DNA of 64,000 bases from Vigna angularis (lineage: Eukaryota > Streptophyta > Magnoliopsida > Fabales > Fabaceae), in NCBI RefSeq assembly GCF_016808095.1, contig NC_068977.1, forward strand, positions 31,211,364 through 31,275,363, written 5' to 3'. A program made the translations under genes and the position numbers. Below, in pieces: positions 47,583 to 58,657 of this stretch. Numbering within the stretch: the stretch's first letter is position 1; each line of letters opens with the position of its first letter. The notes below the pieces were generated by a model that made no database searches, was not told the DNA's origin, and saw nothing but the letters and a program-made list of their open reading frames with translations.

Positions 47583-48827
47583 AACTCCCCCAAACTTATA
47601 TATTTTCGTGTCCTCATGAAAATAGACAATAACAACACAAGCAAACCCAACAAAGCAGTTAGTATTCCATCGCATAACCTCTGTCACAAGAGTAAAGATT
47701 GTACCTACACCTCCAAATATTCAGATCAAATGTTATAACTTCTATATTGACAAGTTCTTGAATCAAAAATGATAAGACAACCAAAAAAAAAAAAAATAAA
47801 ACCATAATGCTCAATCTGTGATTATCTCAACCTGCAAGTGTTTACAACTCCAATTCATACTCAGATTGTCATCAACTACTTCATCAACTTTTGCAAGTCA
47901 TCTCATATACACTTCAAACATTCTGATTTAAATCAAAAGGACTTTCTCAGGTTATAACTTGGCTTGGCTAGAAGAAACATGGTTTTACAGGGAAACAAAA
48001 CAACACTAATGAAGAGGAGAACAAGAACATAACAACATTGAAACTTTATTCATCAACTACCTCTTCATTCATCCATAACACATTTTTTTTGAATTTTTCT
48101 CTAACTTTGATACTTTTTCATATTTACATGATACAATAACCCCCCCTTTTTTTTTTCATCAGTTTAAGATTCAACTGATTATGATTTCCCCCAAACTTAA
48201 TTTCTACCTATCTCTTGACAAATATGTTTCTTGTTCTCTTCTCCTAGAGTGTTGGATAAGGTAGATTGTTCTGTAAGAAGCTCAGGGTTCACAACAAATA
48301 TATATAAGGTTCAAACAGGATAACAATGGATGAATATTCACATATGGGTGGTCATCTGGCCAAGTAGCTAATTTCAACAACAACAACTGCCTTTCTTATT
48401 TCTAAACCAGAATGCATCTGTGTTAATAAGAATTATGCAAAAACCAAATTCATAGCAATAACAACTTCTCACTTGCTCTCAAAGCTTTCTCAGTACACTC
48501 AGATATTCAACTTCTGGGTCACCATCAATCAGATTCAAGAACGAGTCATATATAGTCATAACACAAGCTCTAAAACTCAGATTTTTCAATAACAATCTCA
48601 CAATCGTGCCAGTTATCATGGACAAAATTCCAAATTCAAATTCAAACTTCAAACACACAATTCACAATCAAATCATTGCAGAAACATAATTCAATCCACA
48701 CAACCAACAGATTCATATTCAATCCACACAACCAAAATAACTGAAAACAAAAATAGATAGAGTTAGAAAGCTGGGTTGCCTCCCAGTAAGCGCTTGTTTA
48801 ACGTCTTTAGCTCGACACCTGTTAAGC
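47583..48827 (-). other. Noncoding 3-prime internal region of the Athila-like element
   Basis: It starts at the inner LTR edge with a polypurine tract (complement of AACTCCCCCAAACTT, 47583-47598). Close to the gag-protease stop, the reverse strand carries AAACAAGCGCTTACTGGGAG and GGCAACCCAGC (about 48769-48800), a block I recall from Athila 3-prime regions. No RT or integrase motif in any frame. Confidence 0.75.
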
Positions 48828-51320
48828 TCATGGTGGATTTTTTATTTTGGTGAGCTTCTTTCCTCTGTTCCACCAACAACCTTTCCACTGTTTTCTAGAT
48901 ATCTTTCTGGTTACCCTGGAGTAAGGAGCTTCAACTTCAAATCTTCCGTCTTTGGTTTTGCTTTTGAAAACCCACAACTTATCTTTCAGTATAATTGGCT
49001 CTCCTAATCTGGGTTCCTTGCTTTGCATCAACAACTGGTGGTCATCTGATTTATCACTTACACACATGATTTCATTTGCAGCTTCAGGAATTGCCTTTTC
49101 TTCATTACACTGCTGCACATCATCAAATGCATTAAAAATTACCTCCTCATCTTTGTCTTTTAGTTTCAGCGTTCCATCATCCATATTAATGACAACTTTT
49201 GCTGTCTTCATGAATGGTCGTCCCAGAATGAGAGGTACTTCTTTGTCTTCCTCCATTTCCATGATGACAAAATCTGCAGGGAATATCAATTTGTCTACCT
49301 TTATGAGCACATCCTCTACCACTCCATAAGGATACTTGATTGATCGATCTGCCAATTGTAGAGTCATGCGTGTAGATTTCATCTCCAGATCCCCAATTTT
49401 CTCAAACATAGAAAGGGGCATCAGATTTATGCTGGCTCCCAGATCAATTAGAGCCTTTCCAACCGCCAGTTTACCAATGGTACATGGAATTGTAAAACTA
49501 CCTGGATCTTTAAACTTTGGTGGAAGCAACTTCTGAATGATAGCACTGCACTGGCCTTGTACTTCTATAGTTTCTTCCTCAATATACTTTTTCTTCTTCG
49601 TGAGCACATCTTTCATGAATTTCGAATAAGCAGGTATTTGTTTCAGTGCTTCTGAGAAGGGCATCTTGATTTCTAACTTCTTGAAAATATCAATGAAACT
49701 CTGGAACTGTCTTTCCTTATCCTTTCTAGAGACAACCATTGGATATGGAAGAGGTTTCTCGTACACATGTTCTTTCTTTTTCTCTCCCTCTCTCTCTTTT
49801 TCTTCATCTCCCTGTTTACTCATCTCATCTTTTTCTTCACTCACTTTTTTCTCAATCCCTCTTTCTTCCAGAATTCTTCCTGATCTTGTAGTAATAACAT
49901 TGCAGTCTGCCTTTGGATTTACTTCAGTGTTTGCCCCAAAGTCCTTCTCTGGTTTTTCTTCCAACTTTTTAGCTAATTGACCCACCTGAATCTCCAAATT
50001 CCTAAGTGAGGCTTCTGTGCTTTTATGGTTGGAAATTGATACCTGCATAAACTGCTGAAGAGTTTCTTCCAGTTTTGAAGTTCTGTCTGTCAGAGTAGGT
50101 TGTTGCTGAAAGTTCTGTGGAGGTGGTCTGTTGAAAGGAACAGCTTGTCCCATACTCGGATGAGGTCTCCATCCTTGATTAAAACTTTGACGTTGATCAT
50201 AGTTTGGCTGAAAACCTTGATTTCCCATATAATGTACTTCTTCATGAGACATGCTTTGCACTACACATTGACCATTATTATGATCTCCTCCGCACAATTG
50301 ACAACTCTGAACCATCTGATGTTGAAATTGAGAAACATTCTGCAGTTCTTTAGGTAGCTGAGATAACTTCTTCATTAATGTCTCAAGTTGCTGAGTCATA
50401 ATCTTGTTCTGAGCTAGTAAAGCATCTTGAGTTTGAAGTTGAAGAACACCTTTTTGTTGAAATTGAGCTCTCTCACTCTGAACTTCATTATCATTTGCAG
50501 CCATGTTTTCAATCAGTTCATGTGCATCTTCAGGTGTCTTCCATCTGATATTACCTCCAGCTGATGCATCTAACATTAACTTTGTTTGAGATTTCAGCCC
50601 TCCAAGAAACAAATTTAACATTGTAGGCTCATCAAATCCATGAGTAGGGGTTTTTCTCAGTAGGCCTTTGAATCTATCCCATGCTTGACCTAGAGTTTCA
50701 TCAGCATCCTGTTGAAAAGAAGAGATCTCCTGCTTTCCCTTATTGACTTTGGACTGAGGGAAGAACTTGTTCAGGAATTTGGCAACCACATCATCCCAGA
50801 CTGTCAGACTATTCTCTGGAAAAGAATTCAGCCACATTTTTGCATTACCAGCCAATGAGAATGGAAATAAGCTGAGTCGGATTGCTTCATCTGGAACCTG
50901 GTGAATCCTCACTGTATTACAGATCTCCATGAAAGTAGCCAAGTGAGTGTATGGATTCTCGTGAAATAATCCATGAAACTGATTATTCTGCACCAGATGA
51001 ATAAGAGCTGGCTTCATCTCCATGTTAGCAGCATTCACCACTGGTCTTGCAATACTGTTGAAGTGCAGAGGTCCTGAGAAAGTGTTATAATCTGCAAGAG
51101 TACGTCTTCCTTGCCCAGAACCTTCTCCAGTGCGATTATCTTCCATTTCTTCTTTTTCTTGCCCAGATGAAAAGTCCAGAATTTCTTCAGAGATAGCAGA
51201 TGATTCTCTAGATTCTCTACTTTGTCTCCTTCTTCTGCTGTTGTTCCTTCGAGCAGTTCTTTCAATTTCCGGATCGAAAAGTAGATTTTCAACCTGTTCT
51301 CTGCTTCTCATACAAAACAC
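48828..51320 (-). CDS. Athila-like gag-protease polyprotein
   Basis: 830 codons, open. It has an Arg/Ser-rich N terminus and then a retrotransposon gag domain (FHGLFHENPYTHLATFMEIC, LFPFSLAGNAKMWLNSFPEN, FLNKFFPQSK, residues about 80-260). A Gln-rich stretch with CQLCGGDHNNGQC zinc knuckle follows, then a Glu/Lys-rich linker. The aspartic protease carries ALIDLGASINLMPLSMFEKI and PLILGRPFMKTAKVVINMDD (about 610-740). DLGAS is the Athila-type active site. It stops about 75 residues after the protease, where autonomous relatives would continue into RT. The next upstream in-frame ATG choices are all within the first four codons, so the start is clear. Confidence 0.92.
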   Translation of the reverse strand: MFCMRSREQVENLLFDPEIERTARRNNSRRRRQSRESRESSAISEEILDFSSGQEKEEMEDNRTGEGSGQGRRTLADYNTFSGPLHFNSIARPVVNAANMEMKPALIHLVQNNQFHGLFHENPYTHLATFMEICNTVRIHQVPDEAIRLSLFPFSLAGNAKMWLNSFPENSLTVWDDVVAKFLNKFFPQSKVNKGKQEISSFQQDADETLGQAWDRFKGLLRKTPTHGFDEPTMLNLFLGGLKSQTKLMLDASAGGNIRWKTPEDAHELIENMAANDNEVQSERAQFQQKGVLQLQTQDALLAQNKIMTQQLETLMKKLSQLPKELQNVSQFQHQMVQSCQLCGGDHNNGQCVVQSMSHEEVHYMGNQGFQPNYDQRQSFNQGWRPHPSMGQAVPFNRPPPQNFQQQPTLTDRTSKLEETLQQFMQVSISNHKSTEASLRNLEIQVGQLAKKLEEKPEKDFGANTEVNPKADCNVITTRSGRILEERGIEKKVSEEKDEMSKQGDEEKEREGEKKKEHVYEKPLPYPMVVSRKDKERQFQSFIDIFKKLEIKMPFSEALKQIPAYSKFMKDVLTKKKKYIEEETIEVQGQCSAIIQKLLPPKFKDPGSFTIPCTIGKLAVGKALIDLGASINLMPLSMFEKIGDLEMKSTRMTLQLADRSIKYPYGVVEDVLIKVDKLIFPADFVIMEMEEDKEVPLILGRPFMKTAKVVINMDDGTLKLKDKDEEVIFNAFDDVQQCNEEKAIPEAANEIMCVSDKSDDHQLLMQSKEPRLGEPIILKDKLWVFKSKTKDGRFEVEAPYSRVTRKISRKQWKGCWWNRGKKLTKIKNPP

Positions 51321-51477
51321 AAACTAAAAGAAAACAATCCAAAAATACACAATCTCTACAGATGATAACAAATATGTACAAGAATTCAAATATAATCACA
51401 ATACACACTTAAACAACAGATAGCTAAAATCAACTAAACCAGATAAACAACAAACAACCAACGAAAACAAAAACAAA

Positions 51478-51495
51478 TCCCCGGCAACGGCGCCA
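51478..51495 (-). promoter_or_regulatory. PBS of the Athila-like element (tRNA-Asp type)
   Basis: Reverse strand TGGCGCCGTTGCCGGGGA, seven bases inside the LTR. It matches the complement of plant tRNA-Asp 3-prime ends with one difference, as is usual for Athila. Confidence 0.85.
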
Positions 51496-51501
51496 AAAAC
51501 T

Positions 51502-52962
51502 TGTTGAGACCTCGGCAAGCGTACCGGATCGTTCAAGTAATAAATCAGTAAGTCCGAATATCGTTTCCCAAGAGATTTGTTATGTTTCACTAATTGTTTA
51601 AAGTTTACTAATTTAGCGATTAATTTTATAACACAAGTAAGATTTGCATACAGATGAAATTAAAGTGGTAAAAACAGTCTACTTAAAGTTCACTGGGGTT
51701 GAAATTCAAGTTCATCACTCTGGTAATTTTCTACTAACACAATTTCTCAAAATTAAGCATCGACATCCTAGGCGCATGCAGTCCTGATTCCTCAGAGACA
51801 GTTCTTAATCATTCAAACTAAATTGCTAATTCCTTAGCTAATTCAATTATCAGATTTGCCTTAAACACAATGTCACAAATGACTAAAAATTCCCTCCTAT
51901 GTCTAGGACTCGAAATCCTTTAGCAGTTCTATCCTAGATCCGCGGTCTCATACATTTTCCAATGATTTAACCGTTCAAATAGCTCAGATTTCCATCAAAA
52001 GCATGAAAAATAAAGATAGAACACAAAATTCATACAAGATCATGCATTAATAGAGAAATTACAAAGAGTTTCAGAAATTTACTTTCAACCCCAGTGAAAT
52101 GGAGTTTTAACTACACATATACATCATAGAAGAGAGAAATGATGGATTGGATGGTGGAAATTGGAAATTTTCCACCATGGAAGCCTCTTGGAGCAGCTGC
52201 AGCAGCGTCAGGTTTTTCTCCCCCCCGTCAGATCCCCTTCTGCAACTCTGAATCAGCTTTTTAAAATAGAAGAGTTCAATAATTGAGTGGGCCAGGGACG
52301 CGTGTCCAATTTCTGGACGAGCGTCCCAATACTGGACGAACGTCCAATTTTCTGGACGAGCGGCCGCTACTGGACGAACGAGCGTCCTCTCCTATGGACG
52401 AGCGTCCTCTGCTGGACGAGCGTCCTCTGCTGGACGAGCGTCCCTGGACGAGCGTCCTCACTCTGGACGAGCGTCCTCTGCTCTGGACGAGCGTCCTCAC
52501 ACTGGACGAGCGTGCTCTTCTCCGCGCTGGACGAGCGTCCTCTGCATGCTGGACGAGCGTCCTCTGCACGCTGGACGAGCGTCCTCTTTCTTCTAAGTGG
52601 CGCCCAGGCGCCCCTTTTTAACTTGCGCCCGGGCGCGAACCTCTCGGTAAATTGGCGCCCGGGCGTCCGTTTTCTCACGCCCGGGCGCGACCCTCTCGGT
52701 AAAATCACGCCCAGAGTCCTTTTTCTCACGCCCGGGCGCGAAACTTTCGGCAAAACAACGTCCATTAAGCCTGGTCCAAGTCTTTTATGATATCCAATCC
52801 TTATTTTTCATCAAAATAAACAACAAAAGCATCAAAAACATTTAAACAATCAAAATTATACTTATATCAACAATTATACACTTTTCATGAGAATAAACAC
52901 TAAAACTTACTCAAAAGCCATACAATATAAGCAACAAAAACAAGTAAACTTTTCACCTATCA
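51502..52962 (-). repeat. 5-prime LTR of the Athila-like element (1461 bp)
   Basis: The promoter-side LTR in reverse orientation; includes the GGACGAGCGTCC minisatellite (about 52312-52590) and GCGCCCGGGCGC palindromes (52610-52740). Confidence 0.93.
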
Positions 52963-53910
52963 GCCGCCCAAGAAAGACAAAGGCTAAACGACACACCCCA
53001 CTTGTTATCACGAGGTGGATATGCAAAACTGGAGAAGAAACTGAGAAAGTCTAGAGCCGATGCCTTGGGACTTGAGTCGCCTGACCTAGCACCTGCACCT
53101 GCTAGGTACGAGCTGTGGAAGGCTGCTCGGACTAAATCTGATGGGAACATGACATCTTCCTCAGCTGCCTTGATCTCACAGAGAATTGTAAGTTCAAATT
53201 ATAAGCAGTTATTTGATTGTGTATCTATCACAACATGTCTTCTAAGTAACTTGGTTTTTTTATGTGCAGGATGAGTTGGTTGAGCAGCAGACTCAGGGGA
53301 CATTTGCTGGCCAAGGTAGGGACGACATTCTGACAACGGCCATTGGAAGGCCCGAGCACCCAGGACGTGTACGTGGAGTTCCAGGGGCGATTGGTCTTCG
53401 TGACTATTTTGGCCCTACACAGAAAACCCCCCAATCAATGAGTCAGGAGACACTGAGGCAGATGGATCTTCAGTGGGAGGAAAGACTCAACCAAAGCATG
53501 AGATCAATGGAGCAACGATTCATGGAGCAGCTACATGAACAAAAACAAATACAAAGAGCGCTTGAAGAAAAGCTGCATTCCATGACGCAAGGCCACATGG
53601 GGGCCGATGAAACTCCTACAGCACCTCGTGTCAACACTAGAGGATCATGCTCTGCTGTAGAACCCAATGAGTATAGCGGTCAATATGAGCTGTTGGTTGA
53701 TGGGGATCCCCCACGCATTGTGGCTGTCGGACGAGTGCTTGAGGGAGGGGAGACCATTCATGGTGTTGCCATATTACCCCAGCACGTGCGTGTGACCATT
53801 GACGAGGTTCGGGATCCCCAGGCTCAGGTGCCTGTACCCACTCCAGAAATTAACTTTGTGGGGGAGGCCATAGGAACATTTATTGCCTGGCCTAGAGCAT
53901 TGATCATGTC

Positions 53911-55581
53911 TGATAATGCTAAATTTTACCATTATTTAAGCATCATTTTAGTAGCAAAATCAACTCCTTTCTAACTTGTAACTTGTTTAATCCTCTTCTT
54001 TTGTCATGTTTTATAAATAATTGTGTTTTTGGCTACTTTGATGTACTTTCATCAATAATCCCTTATTTTGTAGCTAAAAACGAGCTTGGAAGAGTCTCCA
54101 ACCATGTATAGAGATGAACCAAAGTGAGAGCAGAAACGGACGTTCGTCCTGCGAAGGAGAACGAACGCTCGTCCAAGCCAGGACGCTCGTCCAGCCAGGC
54201 AAGGACGCACAAGAGGACGCTCGTCCAAAGTGCAGAGAGGACGCTCGTCCATGCAGAAGAGGACGCTCGTCCATGCAGGAGGACGTTCGTCCAGCAGAAC
54301 GCTTGTCCAGAGGAGAGGACGTTCGTCCCAGGCAGAGGGCGCTCGTCCAGCCAGGCAGAAGTGGACGCTCGTCCAGCCAGGCAGAGGACGCTCGTCCAGA
54401 ACGCTCGTCCAGGAAGGAGGACGCTCGGCCAGATTGAAGGACGTTCGTCCAAATGCGAGAGGCTCGCGCTCGGGCGCGAGAACAGAGGGGCGCCCGGGCG
54501 CGACTTTTCGCCAGATTTGAATATTTCCCGAGAGCCTCGCGCCCGGGCGCGACTAACAGAGGGCGCCCGGGCGCGACTTTTACTGATGTGGCAGACAGCT
54601 TATTTAACCCAGAAATGCGAAGGGTTAAGCGTCTTTGGTCATTTGGAGGCACGATTTCACTAAGAGGAGAGCTTGGAGGGCTGCTAGGGTTCGTGGGAAC
54701 ACTCCCTTCTTCCTCTTGGGTTCTCCTTCTTCTTCCATCTTCCATGTTGTAAGCTTTAGGGTTCTCCATGGAAATGGAGAACCAAACCCATCTTGTTGGG
54801 ATTAGTTGTAGCCTTTGAATTCTTGTGTAATTGTTGAATGATTTGATTATATATATGCCTTTTCTATCAATTGCTAGTATTCTTGTTTCCAATCTTAAAG
54901 CTTGCATGTAATGGGAACGTTCATGGCTTGATTTTGGGGTTTTATGGATTATGGGAACGTAAGATGAAATCTTGAACTGAAATAAGAGTCCTTGTGGGTC
55001 ATTGATTCTAGGAATGGAAGATGATTCACATGTTGTCTTAGATCCCAGCTCTTTAATGCGGGTTTTGCTTGTTAGATTGCCAAGGAATTGGGGTTTGATA
55101 AGGAAAACCTAGGCTCTTTCACCTAAGGAATTAGGGCTAGAGTGTTTTAGTGGATTGACTTTAGTAAATTAATAGAGAGGAGACGAAATTGGTTATACAC
55201 AAGAGTGCATTGGTGAAAACTAGCCTTAACAATGTCATTTCATACCATTTCTAGTCTTTTCCATTTCCAAGTGCTTTCAATACCAAAGTCCAACCTTGTA
55301 ATTATGTATGAATTTATCTTTCTGCACTTGTTCTGTATATTGTTGTTATGTTATTGAGTCTATATGAGTTGTTAATCGCACAATTCTCTAGTATTACGAG
55401 TCTCTTGGGAAAACGATACCCGGTCTTACCGGTTTATTACTTGAACGATTCGGTGCACTTGTCGAAATCGAGCCCAACAAGTATTTTTTTGAGCCATCAA
55501 GTTTTTAGTGTCGTTGCCAAGGATTTGGGGATTGAACCCGAGTCCTAGCAACGGCTAACAAGTTTAAGTTGGGCCTCATCA
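53911..55581 (+). mobile_element. Solo-LTR-like gypsy insertion with fossil PBS, 1671 bp
   Basis: It starts TGATAATGC and ends GGCCTCATCA, with an exact 5-bp TSD ATGTC (53906-53910, 55582-55586). It lies within exon 4 of the CACTA second gene. It shares with the Athila-like LTR the ATCGTTCAAGTAATAAA-type block (complement at about 55433-55450), repeats of GGACGCTCGTCC (54140-54450) and GCGCCCGGGCGCGA palindromes (54480-54580). At 55500-55530 there is a PBS-like GTTTTTAGTGTCGTTGCC, about 80 bp inside its right end. No coding sequence. Confidence 0.85.
54135..54455. repeat. GGACGCTCGTCC repeat field in the solo-LTR-like insertion
   Basis: About 16 copies of GGACG(C/T)TCGTCC with 15-25 bp spacing, less regular than in 46940-47245 and in opposite orientation. 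Its ORFs are Arg/Ser-rich by-products of the repeat. Confidence 0.85.
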
Positions 55582-57099
55582 ATGTCCCACATCGCGACTC
55601 CACAGGTATAATGTCTTTTTCCTTAGTATTTCTATGTTAATTGTCTTCATATAATTGTTTATAAAGCTTTGACGTAAATTCTTATCTTCAGTTCACACGT
55701 CCTCAGAAGCAGCCAATTCATGATACAGTCATACATGAAGATGATGACATGGCTGAAGCAGAGGATGATCCTATATCAAAGTTAGTGAAAAAATTACCCA
55801 GATTGAAGAAAGCATCATTAGAACTATACTGGGATTTGAGGGTATTTGGTCTTCCCCCACATGTGCCAGTTTATATCACATTTTCTGATGCATTGGAGGT
55901 GATTGAGGGAGACAGGATGTTGAATATTTCCATCATTCAGTTGTGGTGCATGTAAGTTAGTCAATTTGGTCTTTGATATTACTTTTATTTACATTCTTAT
56001 ATAGTTTCTAACGACTTAACTTTGTTGTTTTAGGTACATGGACACAATCGTTGTAGACCAAGGTCGGTCTTCCATGTACGGATTTGTTGAACCTCAGACC
56101 ATTCAACCGTCTGGTAACACACTTCAAAACAGACAACATTATTTGCAAACATGGATGGATGAGTCCAAAAGAGACATATACCTTGTGCCATACATTGACG
56201 GGTACGTGTTTTTATATGTGGTCAGTTTATTATTATAGTTTCCTTAATTAGTTGAATAACTATTTGTCCTTCGTGATAGGTCTCACTGGCAGCTGATGGT
56301 TATCATTCCCAAACAATGTAAAATTATATGGTTTTGTTCGTTGCACAGGAAGATGAAAAATGACTTGAGAACCATGCTTCAAGGGTAAGTGTTTCTCCAA
56401 AAAATGACTTCAATTTGATGTTAACCTTCAACTTTTATGATAAAATAGTCATATTAATTATACTTTGTGTTTTCAATCTGTACAGAGTTATTGGTAAATC
56501 TCGTGGTCAATTGGTTCAAATTTTGTATCCAAAGGTTGTAAGTCATTTATAGTTTCTAATTCATTTATGTTATTGAATGATCTAAATTTTTAACTATTTA
56601 GTTTGTTATTTTAGTGTAACCAGCAGGTAGATTCATGGGAATGTGGCTTCTATGTGATGTGTTGGATTAAGACCATCATTCGAGCTGTCATTACAGATGA
56701 CTGGAATGAGGTAATGATGTATACCTTCAATACATTACAAATCAAAATCATCTTCAACTATATATGAAACAATAATGAATCTTTCTTGAATTTTGCAGCG
56801 CTTCAAGACTACATCGCCTATTGCAGAGGACACAATTAACCAGATAAGGCAGGAGTGGACCGCTTATCTTCTACAAAGATGGAGTTAGGAATAGTTATAT
56901 TTCTTCTTGATTGAACATTGTTTGGTTTTAGTTTTATTTTTATGTTAATAGTTTGGTAGTGGATTGAACATTAAGTAGAATTTTGTTTATATAAAACGCA
57001 TATTTATGTTATTGGAGAATTGTTCTGGGACATTTTTCTGTTTTTCAGGTGTGGTTCTATTGAGAAAACAAACAAATTTTTAAAAAAAAAACGCCCACT

Positions 57100-57457
57100 A
57101 GACGTCTGTTAGTGCACAGTCGGACGTCTATAGACGTCCGTCTGTGCACATACGGACGTTTATATAATAAACGTCCGTCCTCAAGCCACGGACGTTTATA
57201 TAATAAACGTCCGTCCTCAAGCCACGGACGTTTATATAAACGTCTGTCATGATGCAGCGGACGTTTATATAAACGTCCATCCTCAGGCAGAGCGGACGTT
57301 CATATAGACGTCCGTCCGCAGGCAGAGCGGACGTTCATATAGACGTCCGTTGTGGCAAGACGGACGTCTGAGGGACGTCTACCGCATAGACGTCCGGCGT
57401 ACGCCGGACGTCAAAAGACCAAAATATCGGACGTAAAAAGCCGTTTCTACACTAGTG
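57100..57457. repeat. 3-prime subterminal repeats of CACTA 2
   Basis: Alternating GGACGTTTATATAA and ACGTCCGTC units in both orientations, then the terminal inverted repeat. It mirrors the left end but is not a regular tandem array. Confidence 0.85.
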
Positions 57458-57460
57458 CTT

Positions 57461-58265
57461 TCTTCTTCTTCATACTACTTTCTTTTCGTTTATCTTTATT
57501 TCCACATATTATAACTGCTATGCCGTAACCTTTTTTAGAATTGATTGAAAACAGCATAAACAATGGAAAAGCTTATAATATAATCAACCCACATTTCTTA
57601 TATAGGATAAGCTGACTCATTTATAATTAATTAATTATTAGTATTTTATCCATATAAAATGAAAATAAATATTTAAAAAAGAGGATGATATATATATATA
57701 TATATATATAGTGATTCTCATCTTCATACTCAATTTTATAAAAAAAAATTAATCAAACTTATATCCAACCAATATATAAATATTCTCCAAAGAAAAAGTT
57801 ATGATAAATTCAAATAATACAAGCATCACAAATGTATTTGCAAAGAAGTTTTTTTTTTTTTCAAGCGTGAAATATTCTCCAGCTTCCAGTGGTTCGAATA
57901 ATACAGGCAAATAACTTTCACATGAATTGCATATATTTGTGGACCACGTTATGGTATAGTTATTCTAAAACCCATTAATTATTAATTATCGGATAAGTTG
58001 TTGAACTGTAATACATATAATTATTAAATCCGGAATACCTGTTTTTTTTTGGTAATTTTTTACTTTGTAATTTGGAATTAATATTTAGATCATAAAATAC
58101 ATTTACATTTCATGATCTGAAATTGTATTCTCGATGGCACAGTTCAAAATTCCTAATTTTATATTGCGTACTTTAGAATATATTTATAAATGTCGTTAAA
58201 CTTCAAAATATATTCGGAATTATATAATTTTAAAATGTAATTTAAAATACGTAATTTAATTAAAG
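57461..58265. other. AT-rich intergenic DNA
   Basis: An (AT)n run lies at about 57689-57710. No gene seen. Confidence 0.6.
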
Positions 58266-58270
58266 ATATG

Positions 58271-58644
58271 TGTTTCGGTGTACATTTTCCTGTATGTCTT
58301 TGTTGCTCCTGGATGTCTGGGATGCTTGCATTTCTTCAACTGTTGTCCTTCATACTCGCCAAAGGAGGGGGAGGTACCTGCAAAGATACTCCGACGCTCA
58401 AGTCAGATATGAGTTATGGAGCTGAAGCTCAGAAGAGAGTAATTGGATACTGCTCTGAAGTATTATTCAGGATCTCTAGAGCATAAAGAGAACGTACCTG
58501 GACTTGGGTCCTGTCACTGTATTTATAAAGAATAAAAATAACCACCTTACCTAAAAGTGTGGTTAGTGGCTTTGACTGATATTTTAACTGTCTAAAATAT
58601 CTAAGATATTTATGTTATTACATAAATATCCTTACTACATAACA
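58271..58644 (-). repeat. 3-prime LTR of the LARD-like element (374 bp)
   Basis: Very similar to 63308-63681; only a handful of differences (for example TGTATGTCTT against TGTGTGTCTC). Reverse TATAAATA at 58520-58527. Confidence 0.93.
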
Positions 58645-58657
58645 TGCCCCCCAAGTC
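58645..58657 (-). other. Polypurine tract of the LARD-like element
   Basis: Reverse strand ACTTGGGGGGCA directly before the 3-prime LTR; primes plus-strand DNA synthesis in LTR elements. Confidence 0.75.

Larger units (their letters stand above)
46130..52962 (-). mobile_element. Athila-like Ty3/gypsy element with gag-protease only, 6833 bp
   Basis: LTRs at 46130-47582 and 51502-52962 share TGTTGAGACC and CACCTATCA plus-strand ends. The TSD GCCGC lies at 46125-46129 and 52963-52967, inside an exon of the CACTA second gene. Internal features on the reverse strand: PBS (51478-51495), gag-protease (48828-51320), then 1.2 kb without coding potential, then a polypurine tract. There is no RT, RNase H or integrase, so it would need enzymes from a relative. 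LTRs are nearly identical apart from repeat-number changes, suggesting recent insertion. Confidence 0.94.
45497..56888 (+). pseudogene. CACTA second gene: Transposase_24-like protein fused to ULP1-like protease, interrupted by two insertions
   Basis: Ten exons inferred from GT/AG sites: 45497-45757, 45838-46041, 46113-46129 plus 52968-53187, 53270-53910 plus 55587-55605, 55692-55951, 56034-56201, 56280-56384, 56486-56534, 56615-56710, 56799-56888. Phases agree at every junction, giving about 709 residues with no stop once the insertions and one TSD copy each are discounted. The N half resembles plant Ptta/En/Spm proteins (YAKLEKKLRKSRADALGLES, a coiled coil in MEQRFMEQLHEQKQIQRALE). The C terminus is C48-like: SHWQLMVIIP (His), QQVDSWECGFYVMCW (Gln, Cys). 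The usual catalytic Asp position reads WFCSL. Whether introns follow exactly these sites is inference. Confidence 0.8.
39966..57457 (+). mobile_element. CACTA (En/Spm) transposon 2, 17.5 kb with two nested insertions
   Basis: The left end CACTAGTGCAGAAACGGCTT is matched by the right end (complement CACTAGTGTAGAAACGGCTT). A 3-bp TSD CTT flanks it (39963-39965, 57458-57460). Own sequence is about 9.0 kb after removing a gypsy element (46130-52962), a solo-LTR-like insertion (53911-55581) and their target duplications. It encodes a TNP2-type transposase (pseudogene) and a second multi-exon gene ending in a ULP1-like domain. Both ends carry dense GACGTCC-type subterminal repeats, on the left as a 94-bp tandem array. 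Confidence 0.95.
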
